Assembly: GCF_015667795.1 (NCBI RefSeq) | Contig: NZ_JADPEL010000003.1 | Span: forward strand, 81,851 to 145,850 | Direction of reading: 5' to 3' | DNA from: Clostridium sp. D53t1_180928_C8 | GTDB taxonomy: Bacteria > Bacillota > Clostridia > Clostridiales > Clostridiaceae | DNA length: 64,000 nucleotides | In this document: piece by piece, positions 34,281 through 43,721 of the stretch | Layout: every line of letters starts with the position of its first letter | How positions within the stretch are numbered: position 1 is the stretch's first letter | Made by a program: the position numbers and the translations under genes | The notes under the pieces: model-generated | The model's input: the letters and a program-made list of their open reading frames with translations, nothing else | What the model was told of the DNA's origin: nothing | Database searches by the model: none

Positions 34281-35942
34281 ATGTCAACTGAAATTAATTC
34301 TTCTAATTTTATAAGAAATATAATAGTAGATGATTTAGAAAACGGAAAACACAAAGAAATAATAACACGTTTCCCACCAGAACCAAACGGATACCTTCAT
34401 ATAGGTCATGCAAAATCAATTCTTTTAAACTTTGGTTTAGCTGAAGAATTCAGCGGTAAAACTCACCTTAGATTTGATGACACTAATCCAGTAAAAGAAG
34501 ATACTGAATATGTTGAATCAATTAAAGAAGATGTTAAATGGCTTGGAGGCAATTGGGATGAACTTTACTTTGCATCAGATTATTTTGATACAATGTATAA
34601 CAAAGCTATTCTTTTAATAAAAAAAGGGCTAGCTTATGTTTGTGATTTAACTCCAGAAGAAGCTAAAGAATATAGAGGAACTTTAACTCAACCTGGTAAA
34701 GAAAGTCCTTATAGAAGTAGAACTGTAGAAGAAAATTTAGATCTATTTGAAAGAATGAAAAATGGTGAATTTAAAGATGGAGAAAAGGTCTTAAGAGCTA
34801 AAATTGATATGACTTCTCCTAATATGAATATGAGAGATCCTATTATCTATAGAATTGCCCATGCAACGCATCATAACACAGGAGATAAGTGGTGTATTTA
34901 TCCTATGTATGACTTTGCTCATCCATTAGAAGATGCTATAGAAAATGTAACTCACTCTATTTGTACTTTAGAATTCGAAGATCATAGACCCTTATATGAT
35001 TGGGTTGTTAAAGAATGTGAAATGGAAGCTCAACCTAGACAAATTGAATTTGCTAGATTAAACATGACCAATACAGTTATGAGTAAAAGAAAACTTAAAC
35101 AATTAGTTGATGAAGGTATTGTTGATGGATGGGATGACCCAAGAATGCCTACTATCTCTGGTTTAAGAAGAAGAGGATGTACTCCTGAAAGTTTAAAGAA
35201 TTTCTGTGCAGCTATAGGTGTTGCTAAGGCTAACTCTACTGTAGATTCTCAAATGCTTGACTACTTCATAAGAGAGGACTTACAAACAAAAGCTCCTAAT
35301 GCAATGGCAGTTTTAAGACCATTAAAATTAGTTATCACTAACTACCCAGAAGGTCAAACTGAAATGCTTGAAGTCAGTAATAATGCAAAAGATGAATCTT
35401 TCGGTAAGAGACTTATTCCATTCTCAAGAGAATTATATGTTGAGCAAGAAGACTTTATGGAAGTTCCAGTAAAGAAATATTTCAGATTATTCCCTGGTAA
35501 TGAAGTTAGATTAATGGGAGCTTACTTTGTTAAATGTAACGAAGTAATTAAAGATGAAAATGGTAATGTAACTGAAATTCACTGTACTTACGATCCTGAA
35601 ACTAAGAGTGGTTCTGGATTTACAGGAAGAAAAGTTAAAGGAACAATTCATTGGGTAGATGCTAATAACTGTGTTCCTGCTGAATTCAGATTATATGAAC
35701 CATTAATCTTAGATGATGCACCTGAAAATGAAGGTAAACATTTCTTAGAACAAATAAATCCAAACTCTATGGAAATTTTACAAGGATTTATTGAGCCAAC
35801 AGCTATAGAAAATGCTAAACCTCAAGATAAATTCCAAATGGTTAGAAATGGATTTTTTAATGTAGATACTAAGTATACTACATCAGAAAAATTAGTATTT
35901 AACAGAATAGTTTCTTTAAAATCTTCATTTAAATTAAAATAA
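34281..35942 (+). CDS. glnS: Glutamine--tRNA ligase
   Basis: It charges tRNA-Gln directly. The 553 residues have the class I marks [15 protein letters not shown] and VMSKRKL, and a two-domain beta-barrel C-terminus ([24 protein letters not shown]). Many Firmicutes lack GlnRS and use Glu-tRNA(Gln) amidation instead; clostridia that have GlnRS probably obtained it by transfer. GGAGAGGTAAGAT precedes the ATG. It ends in a strong terminator and is alone. Confidence 0.96.
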   Translation: MSTEINSSNFIRNIIVDDLENGKHKEIITRFPPEPNGYLHIGHAKSILLNFGLAEEFSGKTHLRFDDTNPVKEDTEYVESIKEDVKWLGGNWDELYFASDYFDTMYNKAILLIKKGLAYVCDLTPEEAKEYRGTLTQPGKESPYRSRTVEENLDLFERMKNGEFKDGEKVLRAKIDMTSPNMNMRDPIIYRIAHATHHNTGDKWCIYPMYDFAHPLEDAIENVTHSICTLEFEDHRPLYDWVVKECEMEAQPRQIEFARLNMTNTVMSKRKLKQLVDEGIVDGWDDPRMPTISGLRRRGCTPESLKNFCAAIGVAKANSTVDSQMLDYFIREDLQTKAPNAMAVLRPLKLVITNYPEGQTEMLEVSNNAKDESFGKRLIPFSRELYVEQEDFMEVPVKKYFRLFPGNEVRLMGAYFVKCNEVIKDENGNVTEIHCTYDPETKSGSGFTGRKVKGTIHWVDANNCVPAEFRLYEPLILDDAPENEGKHFLEQINPNSMEILQGFIEPTAIENAKPQDKFQMVRNGFFNVDTKYTTSEKLVFNRIVSLKSSFKLK

Positions 35943-35968
35943 GAGAAAGGCATTTTGCCTTTCTCTTA
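35941..35968 (+). terminator. Terminator after glnS
   Basis: AAGAGAAAGGCA pairs perfectly with TGCCTTTCTCTT and is followed by ATTTTAATT. The arm overlaps the stop codon. Confidence 0.85.
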
Positions 35969-36053
35969 TTTTAATTAGGTATAGTGAGTGTCTTTGAGGT
36001 TTCATACACAGTAATTTTTATAATCAGGTACACACAAGTCGTTACTTATATAA

Positions 36054-36239
36054 TTATTTTTTTATGGTTCCTCTATCTTCTTGAAATCCATAATCACCAG
36101 TTAAATCATTTAATAAATTACAATCACAATCTACATCCCAATATTCTGGAGTTAAATAATTATTTTGAATTTTATCGGTATAAGAATATTTTTTATTATC
36201 ATTTATCCCATTGGTCTGTCCTCCTAACACTCTTATCAA
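36054..36239 (-). CDS. Possible small acidic protein, start unclear
   Basis: The frame encodes up to 61 residues, the last 50 hydrophilic and with ordinary clostridial codon use (NKKYSYTDKIQNNYLTPEYW onward, two Cys). A strong GGAGG lies inside the frame, but the ATG after it is out of frame and followed at once by a stop. The only in-frame starts are TTG at 36237-36239 and a GTG, without binding sites. It may be a remnant with a one-base change near its start. Confidence 0.3.
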   Translation of the reverse strand: MIRVLGGQTNGINDNKKYSYTDKIQNNYLTPEYWDVDCDCNLLNDLTGDYGFQEDRGTIKK

Positions 36240-36327
36240 TATTAGTTTGCACTATATTAATAAATTAATACTAGAAGTTATTTGTAAGAATGTATTTAAT
36301 TTTTTAGACTAATAATAAAATTTAAAA

Positions 36328-36504
36328 CTACTTTCCTTTATTTTCACATTTACATTTATCAGTAACAGTTGATGTCGCACTTGCAGGTGATGCCCATTGA
36401 TTATTTCCGGCAGATTTTACTGCTCCACTACATCCACAACTGCAACTTGAAGTGCATTTTTCACTACCGTCCTTATGACATCCACATTCTGAATGTTTAT
36501 TCAT
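36328..36504 (-). CDS. Small Cys-rich, metallothionein-like protein
   Basis: A 58-residue protein with eight Cys and two His: an N-terminal cluster ECGCHKDGSEKCTSSCSCGC and a C-terminal CKC, separated by a polar spacer (NNQWASPASATST). CxC and CxxxC spacing resembles small metal-binding proteins. GGAGGGAAATGCA precedes the ATG at 36502-36504. I know no matching family; metal binding is inferred from composition only. Confidence 0.65.
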   Translation of the reverse strand: MNKHSECGCHKDGSEKCTSSCSCGCSGAVKSAGNNQWASPASATSTVTDKCKCENKGK

Positions 36505-36730
36505 TGCATTTCCCTCCAATGTCCTATTAAATTTAGTCCTGATACAGCCAAGTCTAAACTTAGTTCTACCACCACTACAATAATAGTTTGTACATTTCTC
36601 CTTCTTTGATACTATGTATTAATTGTTCTCATTAGCAGAGTAATCTCAATTTTTCCTATAATCTAAATTAATTTATTTTTTATCCAATATAAATTAATTT
36701 TAGTATATATCTTAATATTTTTGCAAAATT

Positions 36731-36760
36731 AAAAACTCTCTATTTTTATAGAGAGTTTTT
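36731..36760 (-). terminator. Terminator of the Gln/Asn-rich gene
   Basis: AAAAACTCTCTAT and ATAGAGAGTTTTT form a perfect 13-bp stem around TTTT; the minus transcript continues TTTAATTTTG. Confidence 0.85.
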
Positions 36761-36775
36761 AATTTAAAATATATT

Positions 36776-36988
36776 TTATTGCATAGAGTTTTGATTTGAA
36801 TTTTGTTGAGCTTTTTTGTATGCATCAATGTTAGAATCAATTTGAGCACTACTCATTCCATTTTGCATAGCATTTTGGTTATTATAGCTACTTTGCATAC
36901 TATTTTGTTGTTGTTGTTGTGAATTGTTATTCATGCTTTGTTGAGCATTACTATTCATAGCTGAATTAGTTTGATTTTGTTTATTCAT
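36776..36988 (-). CDS. Gln/Asn-rich low-complexity small protein
   Basis: Seventy residues, over half Gln, Asn and Ser (for example NNNSQQQQQNSMQSSYNN), with several Met and no hydrophobic core. A good GGAGGTATTATT precedes the ATG and it has its own terminator, so it is expressed. Composition resembles gamma-type small acid-soluble spore proteins or prion-like tracts, but the defined repeats of the former are missing. Function unknown. Confidence 0.65.
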   Translation of the reverse strand: MNKQNQTNSAMNSNAQQSMNNNSQQQQQNSMQSSYNNQNAMQNGMSSAQIDSNIDAYKKAQQNSNQNSMQ

Positions 36989-37076
36989 AATAATACCTCC
37001 AAATATATTTTTCGGTATTATTTTATGAATTTTACTTTATATAATACATGGCAATAATTTCTTAAAAATATAATAA

Positions 37077-37109
37077 ATAAGAGTTAAGGATAAAATCCTT
37101 AACTCTTAT
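37077..37109 (-). terminator. Terminator after gltX
   Basis: ATAAGAGTTAAGGAT and ATCCTTAACTCTTAT form a perfect 15-bp stem three bases after the stop; tail TTATTTATTATATTTT. Confidence 0.85.
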
Positions 37110-37112
37110 ATG

Positions 37113-38774
37113 TTATATTTCTAAAAATTTATTAAATCTTTCTCTAACTTTTTCTTCTCCCATAATTTGCATTATAGTATAAAGATCAGGAGTATTTGCC
37201 CTATGTGATAATGCAGCTCTAACAGCTCCAGCAACGTCAGAAATCATTCCTTTGTATGCATCTGGATTAGCCTTGTATTCTTTTCTATTTGCACAATATC
37301 CAAGCTCTGCTCCAATTACTTTTAATTCTTCAAACCAGTTTTCTTGGCTTCCTATATTGAAAGTAAACTTCTTAGCATATTCTTTAATTACAGCTTTAGC
37401 ATTTTCTAATGATAAAGTTTTTGGTAACTCAACATTTTCTGCTGTTTCATTATAGAATAATTCATCAAAGAAGTAGAATATTTTATCTTTAACTTCATCC
37501 CATTTAGCAAAGTCTTTTCTTGGTTTTGGACCTTCTTTATCTATATTAAATATTTCTCTAGACATAGCTTCATTTGAAGTTACTAAGTTGTACATTTCTT
37601 CATCATATTTCTTTGCCCATGTTGTATATTGTTCATATACTTTATCAGCTGGCATTCTAGCTATAACATCTTTAGAAACGTCATTTAACTTAACTAAATC
37701 AAATAATGCTCCACTCTTACTCATTTTTTCTAAAGCAACATGGAATTCATAATAAGCAGATGTTGGATTTTCTGCTCTCCATTCTTCATAGCTAGAGTTT
37801 ACTATATTTAATAAGTATTCTATAACACATACTACTGGATATCCAACTTCATTATAGTAAGAAACTGCTGCTTCAGCATCTTTTCTCTTAGAAAGCTTTC
37901 TCTTAGATCCTCCTTCTTGTTTCATTATAGTTGGGATATGAGCATAGTTTGGTCTTTCAAATCCTAACACCTCAAATAATTGAACGTGTATTGGAAGTGA
38001 TGATAACCACTCCTCTCCTCTTATTACATCTGTAGTTCTCATTAGGTAATCATCAATTGCATGTGCAAAGTGATATGTAGGAAGTCCATCACCCTTTATT
38101 AAAACTACATCTTGATTATTTTCTGGGAATGATATATCTCCCTTTATTAAATCATGGAATTCTACTCTATTTTCTATATTTCCTGGTGATTTTAATCTTA
38201 AGATATAAGTTTCACCATTGTTTATTCTTGCTATAGCTTCTTCTTCAGTAATATTTCTGTATTTAGCATATTCTCCATAGTATCCTGGAGTGATTTTATT
38301 AGCTATTTGCTCTTCTCTTAAAGCCGCTAATTCTTCTGGAGTACAGAAATCTGGGTAAGCTAATCCTTTTAATAATAAATCCTTAGCAAAAGTTCTGTAA
38401 ATTTCAGCCCTTTCGCTTTGTCTATATGGGCCATATTCACCTTTTGATGTTTCTTGCCCAGTCATACCTTCACTAAAGTCCATTCCGAAGTTATGCATAG
38501 TTGCAATTGTATCTTCTATTGCCCCTTCAACTTCTCTCTTTTGATCTGTATCTTCTATTCTTAAATAGAAAATCCCTTCACTTTGACTTGCTAATCTTTC
38601 ATTGATTAATGCAGCGAAAACTCCACCTATATGTTGGAATCCTGTTGGTGATGGTGCATATCTAGTTACCCTAGCACCTTCTTTTAAGTTTCTTTTTGGA
38701 TATTTTGCTATATAATATTCTCTATCATGTTCAACATTAGGGAATATTATCTCAGCTAACTTTTCAAATGCCAT
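37113..38774 (-). CDS. gltX: Glutamate--tRNA ligase
   Basis: It charges tRNA-Glu. The 553-residue class I enzyme has HIGH as [11 protein letters not shown] and KMSKS as [14 protein letters not shown], with a helical anticodon-binding C-terminus. The ATG at 38772-38774 follows AAGGAGAGAATAGT; a longer frame upstream runs into the leader and is not translated. A T-box lies upstream and a terminator downstream. Though close to glnS, it is separately transcribed on the opposite strand. Confidence 0.95.
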   Translation of the reverse strand: MAFEKLAEIIFPNVEHDREYYIAKYPKRNLKEGARVTRYAPSPTGFQHIGGVFAALINERLASQSEGIFYLRIEDTDQKREVEGAIEDTIATMHNFGMDFSEGMTGQETSKGEYGPYRQSERAEIYRTFAKDLLLKGLAYPDFCTPEELAALREEQIANKITPGYYGEYAKYRNITEEEAIARINNGETYILRLKSPGNIENRVEFHDLIKGDISFPENNQDVVLIKGDGLPTYHFAHAIDDYLMRTTDVIRGEEWLSSLPIHVQLFEVLGFERPNYAHIPTIMKQEGGSKRKLSKRKDAEAAVSYYNEVGYPVVCVIEYLLNIVNSSYEEWRAENPTSAYYEFHVALEKMSKSGALFDLVKLNDVSKDVIARMPADKVYEQYTTWAKKYDEEMYNLVTSNEAMSREIFNIDKEGPKPRKDFAKWDEVKDKIFYFFDELFYNETAENVELPKTLSLENAKAVIKEYAKKFTFNIGSQENWFEELKVIGAELGYCANRKEYKANPDAYKGMISDVAGAVRAALSHRANTPDLYTIMQIMGEEKVRERFNKFLEI

Positions 38775-38842
38775 ACTATTCTCTCCTTTATATATAATGT
38801 AAATAAATAATTTCGTCGCTGGGACGCATATATTTATCTCCA

Positions 38843-39055
38843 ATAAAAAAAGCCTTTCATCCAATTAAATTAGGACGAAAGACTATATTTCCGCGTTACC
38901 ACCTAAATTGACTAATATAAATTAGCCCACTCAAATTATATATTCATTTTTATTGCTCCAAGGTTTCCTTCAATAGTTTTAAGTTTTAGGCTCACACCAC
39001 TCCTAAATCGCTTTAAAATAAAAATCTATTTACTGCTCCTCTTCAACACAATTAT
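38843..39055 (-). ncRNA. T-box leader of gltX
   Basis: The T-box AGGTGGTAACGCGG (minus strand, around 38890-38905) is followed by a terminator with GCCTTTCATCC-type stem and seven T residues (38843-38851). Upstream, stem I carries GAGGAGCAGTAAATAG, the distal AGGAGTGGTGTGAG and a specifier region TTGAAGGAAACC containing GAA, a Glu codon. Uncharged tRNA-Glu would allow gltX transcription. Confidence 0.9.
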
Positions 39056-39084
39056 TATAACTGTTATTTACAAATTACAGATTA

Positions 39085-39113
39085 ATTATACAGATTGAAA
39101 TTATTATTGTAAA
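39085..39113 (-). promoter_or_regulatory. Promoter of the gltX leader
   Basis: TTTACA (39108-39113) and TATAAT (39085-39090) spaced by 17 bases on the minus strand. Confidence 0.75.
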
Positions 39114-39149
39114 GTATTAATACTTAATAGCTTTCTATTCGTAGTCTAA

Positions 39150-39189
39150 AAAGACAATCAATATTTAATTTCATATATTGATTGTCTTT
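39150..39189 (-). terminator. Terminator after the purine permease
   Basis: AAAGACAATCAATAT pairs perfectly with ATATTGATTGTCTTT; the minus transcript continues TTTAGAC. Sits between pbuG and the gltX promoter. Confidence 0.8.
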
Positions 39190-39217
39190 AGAAATTTACT
39201 GGATCCCTGTAACCCAA

Positions 39218-40525
39218 TTATCTTACAGCAAAATATATTATAAATAATCCTGCTAAAAAATACATAACTGGATGAACTTTTTTAGCTTTTCCTTTAAATA
39301 TCATAAGAACTACATATGATAAGAATCCACATGCTATACCTTCACCTATACTATAAGTTAAAGGCATCAATATTACAGTAAAAAATGCTGAAATCGAAAC
39401 TTCTGGTTTATCCCATTCAATTTCTCTAAGATTACTACACATTAATGAACCAACTATAATAAGTGCTGGTGCTGTTACTGCTGAAGTAATTACTGTTAAT
39501 AATGGTGAGAAAAATAGTGAAATTAAAAATAAAATTCCTACTACAACACTAGAAAATCCTGTTTTAGCCCCTACTGCTACACCCGATAATGATTCAACAT
39601 ACGAAGTAGTATTAGTAGTTCCAAATATTGATCCTATACAAGTTGCAATTGAATCTGCAAGTAATGCCTTAGAACCACCTTCAACTGAACCATCTTTTTT
39701 AAGTAATCCAACCTTTGAACCAACTGCAACTAATGTACCAGCTGTATCAAAGAAATCCATAAATAAGAACGTAAATATAACTAATATCATTTGTGGATTA
39801 AATATATTTCCTATATTTTTAAGTGCAACCCCAAATGTAGGTGCCATTGATGGTGGCATAGATATTATTGAAGTTGGAAGATCAATTAATCCAAATATCA
39901 TTCCAACAACTACTGTTGCTGCCATTCCTATGAATATCGCTATATTAGACCCTCTAACCATTAATATTGCCATTACTATAAGTCCAAATATTGAAAGTAA
40001 TACTGTTGGATTTGTTAAATCTCCAAGTCCTACAAAAGTTGCTTGATTTGCTACAACTATTCCTGCATTTTTTAATCCAATAAACGCTATAAATAATCCA
40101 ATCCCTGCGCTTACCGCAAATTTTAAGTTTGTTGGTATTGCTTTAATAACTAACTCTCTTAAACCTGTTGCTGATATTATTAAGAATATAATTCCTGATG
40201 CAAGTACACCTGATAATGCAGTTTGCCATGAAATATCCATTCCTATACAAACACTATATGTAAAGAAAGCATTTAATCCAACTCCAGGAGCTAGTCCCAT
40301 TGGAAATTTTGCAAATATCCCCATTATTAATGTTCCAATTGCTGCAGCTACAGCTGTTGCAACAAACACACTTTTTTCTGGCATTCCAGCATCAGCTAAA
40401 ACGCTAGGAATTAAAAACAATGCATATGCCATTGTTAAAAATGTTGTTATTCCTGCTATTGTTTCTGTTTTTAAATTAGTTTTTTTATCTTGAAAATTAA
40501 AGTAATTAGATATGAAATTTACCAT
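39218..40525 (-). CDS. pbuG: NCS2-family guanine/hypoxanthine permease
   Basis: A 435-residue membrane protein with about 12-14 helices that imports purine bases. NCS2/AzgA-type marks are GITTFLTMAYALFLIPSVL, GLAPGVGLNAFFTYSVC and TLVAVGSKVGLL, with the C-terminal Gly-rich TSYVESLSGVAVGAKTG. A guanine riboswitch lies upstream, which fits PbuG-type guanine and hypoxanthine uptake. GGAGGAGTAAACAG precedes the ATG. Confidence 0.9.
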   Translation of the reverse strand: MVNFISNYFNFQDKKTNLKTETIAGITTFLTMAYALFLIPSVLADAGMPEKSVFVATAVAAAIGTLIMGIFAKFPMGLAPGVGLNAFFTYSVCIGMDISWQTALSGVLASGIIFLIISATGLRELVIKAIPTNLKFAVSAGIGLFIAFIGLKNAGIVVANQATFVGLGDLTNPTVLLSIFGLIVMAILMVRGSNIAIFIGMAATVVVGMIFGLIDLPTSIISMPPSMAPTFGVALKNIGNIFNPQMILVIFTFLFMDFFDTAGTLVAVGSKVGLLKKDGSVEGGSKALLADSIATCIGSIFGTTNTTSYVESLSGVAVGAKTGFSSVVVGILFLISLFFSPLLTVITSAVTAPALIIVGSLMCSNLREIEWDKPEVSISAFFTVILMPLTYSIGEGIACGFLSYVVLMIFKGKAKKVHPVMYFLAGLFIIYFAVR

Positions 40526-40672
40526 CTGTTTACTCCTCCATGCATTTATTTAGGTAATCGCAATATTTATCGCATGTTGAGTATAAAGGTTAATATGTAA
40601 GATTATTTAATTTTTATTTATATGCTTAATATAAGAATTAAGATTTCTTATCAAAATCATTTTATATAAGAC

Positions 40673-40745
40673 ATATCGTAGTCAAATCATTTATGGTGAC
40701 TTGGTAGAAACTGTTGGACCCTATTTCCAACTTTATACGATAAAC
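40673..40745 (-). ncRNA. Purine (guanine) riboswitch
   Basis: On the minus strand P1 pairs ATCGTA with TACGAT. Core elements are GTTTCTACC (J2/3), loop 3 CCATAAAT and GACTACG, where the C in GACTA is the base that pairs with guanine (adenine switches have GATTA). Loop 2 is AAATAGG. Guanine binding would shut the permease off. No simple terminator stands out in the 145 bases between aptamer and gene, so the expression platform is unclear. Confidence 0.92.
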
Positions 40746-40788
40746 ACGATTACTTTTATACAATTATAAGAATAATATTAATATAAAG

Positions 40789-40856
40789 TTCGTGGTTTGT
40801 CCATATATTTCGCCAAAATTCCATAATTTACTTCGCATTTTTCTATATAATGTTCG
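40789..40856 (-). promoter_or_regulatory. Four phased CGAA half sites, PurR-box-like
   Basis: TTCG occurs on the plus strand at 40789, 40809, 40832 and 40853, spacings 20, 23 and 21 bases, all the same way round. On the minus strand the last reads ACACGAACATTA, the form of a B. subtilis PurBox. The array lies upstream of the riboswitch. Confidence 0.45.
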
Positions 40857-40862
40857 TGTTTT

Positions 40863-40904
40863 AAAAAAAGAATGCATTTTACAAAAGTAGAATACATTCT
40901 TTTT
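40863..40904 (-). terminator. Terminator of the ybjQ-small membrane protein pair
   Basis: AAAAGAATGCATTTTAC pairs with GTAGAATACATTCTTTT around AAAA; the minus transcript continues with T residues. Confidence 0.8.
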
Positions 40905-40916
40905 AAAATACTTATA

Positions 40917-41066
40917 TTAATATTTTTTATACTTTTCTAATTTATCTTTTTCTTTTTTCTTTTCTCTTATTCTTGTTGTTATAGCCCATATTACTAATCC
41001 TATAGAACCTATAATTATTATTACATAAATCACCAATATAAGTACTGGTATTATCATAACATCCAT
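40917..41066 (-). CDS. Small single-span membrane protein, 49 aa
   Basis: Forty-nine residues: one long hydrophobic helix (about 2-25, VMIIPVLILVIYVIIIIGSIG) and a strongly basic tail with EKKKEKDKLEKYKK. The ATG at 41064-41066 follows AGGTGGAAAGTAA. It starts 11 bases after the YbjQ-family gene and shares its terminator. I recognise no family. The basic tail suggests cytoplasmic C-terminal placement. Confidence 0.65.
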   Translation of the reverse strand: MDVMIIPVLILVIYVIIIIGSIGLVIWAITTRIREKKKEKDKLEKYKKY

Positions 41067-41077
41067 TTACTTTCCAC

Positions 41078-41392
41078 CTATTCTACAACTACAGCTGTTC
41101 CATATGCAACCATTTCTGCCGCTCCAGCTGCAACTGCTGAAGACATAAGTTTCATTCCTATTATTGCATTAGCACCCATAGCTTCCGCTTCATCTACCAT
41201 TCTTCCAATAGCAATTTGCCTTGCTTCAATTAACATTTCATTATAGCCTGACATTTCTCCACCAACTAAATTTTTAAAGCTAGCCGTAATATCTCTACCT
41301 ATATTTTTGCACCTAACTGTGCTTCCTTTTACCAATCCCTTTATTTCTTTAATTTCTTTTCCTGGAACATTTTCAATAGTTAAAATTAGCAT
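41078..41392 (-). CDS. YbjQ/UPF0145 family protein
   Basis: A 104-residue protein of the YbjQ (DUF74) family, which forms pentameric rings and has no proven function, although a heavy-metal-binding role has been suggested. Family residues: VRCKNIGRDI, GGEMSGYNEMLIEARQIAI, GANAIIGMKLMSS and the ending VAYGTAVVVE. AAAGGAGATATTATT precedes the ATG. The 49-residue membrane protein gene follows at once, so the two may act together. Confidence 0.9.
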   Translation of the reverse strand: MLILTIENVPGKEIKEIKGLVKGSTVRCKNIGRDITASFKNLVGGEMSGYNEMLIEARQIAIGRMVDEAEAMGANAIIGMKLMSSAVAAGAAEMVAYGTAVVVE

Positions 41393-41553
41393 AATAATAT
41401 CTCCTTTGTAAACATTTAAATTCTTATTATATTAAATTCATTATCACAAAATAAGTTATCAATTACCTTATAATAAATTATACTTTATCTTTTTTCTATT
41501 TGACAATCCTTGCATATAAATTTTTTAAATTAAATTATATATTTAATTTTAAT

Positions 41554-42477
41554 TTACCTAAATAATATAGCTATCATAGAAACTAGACAAATAGCTACAT
41601 ATAATACCATTCCCAAATTTATCCAAGTTATATTAAATTCAGTTCCTTTTTCTAATTTAATTTCACCATCTAATAAAACTATACTTTTTCTATTTTTTAT
41701 TAGTAATACTAATCCTATAATTACAATAACTAATAATACAGTACCAACTCCACCTACAAGAGCTATGTTAGATCCATCTCCAATTAAAGCTGGTAAAATA
41801 ACACTTCCCATTATATTTACAGCTATATGAAGGATTATTGAATATTTTATTGTTCCTGTTTTTAATGTTACATATGCGAATATTAATCCTAATGCTACTG
41901 CATAAAAAAATTGTGAAAAGTTTGCATGAAAGAACCCGAATAAAACCGCAGTTGTTATTATTGCAATTTTGTCCCCATACCCTCTTAGCTTATTAAGCAT
42001 TACCCCTCTAAACATTATTTCTTCAATTATAGGTGATAATATTCCAACAAAAATTAATGACCAAATCCAATTGCTTCCTTCAATAACTCCCACTAAGGGA
42101 TTTACTACTTCACTACCTTTAATGACTGCTATTAACATCATAATAAGATTAGTTAAAAGATTAATTATATATACCATACTATACGACATAAAAAATAATT
42201 TTATAATTTTAGTAATTTCTAATGTCTTACTTTCTCTTTTAGCAGATTCCGGTAATTTTTTTACCATAAAATAAAATACAGGGAATCCAATTAAATAAAA
42301 GCTTACTGCAATTCCTACATAACTTATCCAAGGAGCTGTTAATACCTCTTGGTTAACTACGCTAATAATTCCAAAAAATACTCCTTGTATAATATTAACT
42401 AATACCATTGATGTAAAAACAGCAAGTCCTATTTTGCTAAATACCTTTTTATGATTTACCTTAGTTTGTAATTCCAT
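41554..42477 (-). CDS. CPBP-family intramembrane protease homologue
   Basis: A 307-residue membrane protein with about eight helices and the CPBP motifs EEIMFRGVMLNKL and LFGFFHANFSQ, with the late HIAVN. Same family as 32667-33548 but only distantly like it. A long linker before the last helix (about 255-285) is lacking in the shorter copy. Substrate unknown. AAGGAGATGGGTAT precedes the ATG. Confidence 0.87.
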   Translation of the reverse strand: MELQTKVNHKKVFSKIGLAVFTSMVLVNIIQGVFFGIISVVNQEVLTAPWISYVGIAVSFYLIGFPVFYFMVKKLPESAKRESKTLEITKIIKLFFMSYSMVYIINLLTNLIMMLIAVIKGSEVVNPLVGVIEGSNWIWSLIFVGILSPIIEEIMFRGVMLNKLRGYGDKIAIITTAVLFGFFHANFSQFFYAVALGLIFAYVTLKTGTIKYSIILHIAVNIMGSVILPALIGDGSNIALVGGVGTVLLVIVIIGLVLLIKNRKSIVLLDGEIKLEKGTEFNITWINLGMVLYVAICLVSMIAILFR

Positions 42478-42578
42478 ATACCCATCTCCTTATAATATAT
42501 ATTTTCATTATATATTCTTCATTTTACCATTTATGTATTATTTTATAAACATTTTTAAGATAACTTTGTATTTTAATA

Positions 42579-42622
42579 CAAAAAAGGAATTACATTTTTA
42601 TACTATAAATGTAATTCCCTCT
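42579..42622 (-). terminator. Terminator of the ilv operon
   Basis: GGAATTACATTT and AAATGTAATTCC form a perfect 12-bp stem; the minus transcript ends in six T residues. It lies 20 bases after ilvC. Confidence 0.9.
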
Positions 42623-42641
42623 TTAATATAACCCTAATTTA

Positions 42642-43661
<1,020 letters not shown>

Positions 43662-43721
43662 TTATTTATTATTTTTATTTATTAAAAATTGCTACCATTA
43701 TTCCTATGATAGAAATTTAGA

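Noticed and set aside
35984-36268. Plus-strand 94-residue frame after glnS
   Set aside because: Lies beyond the glnS terminator, has no binding site and overlaps a minus-strand frame with better codon use; aromatic-rich composition is typical of antisense reading.
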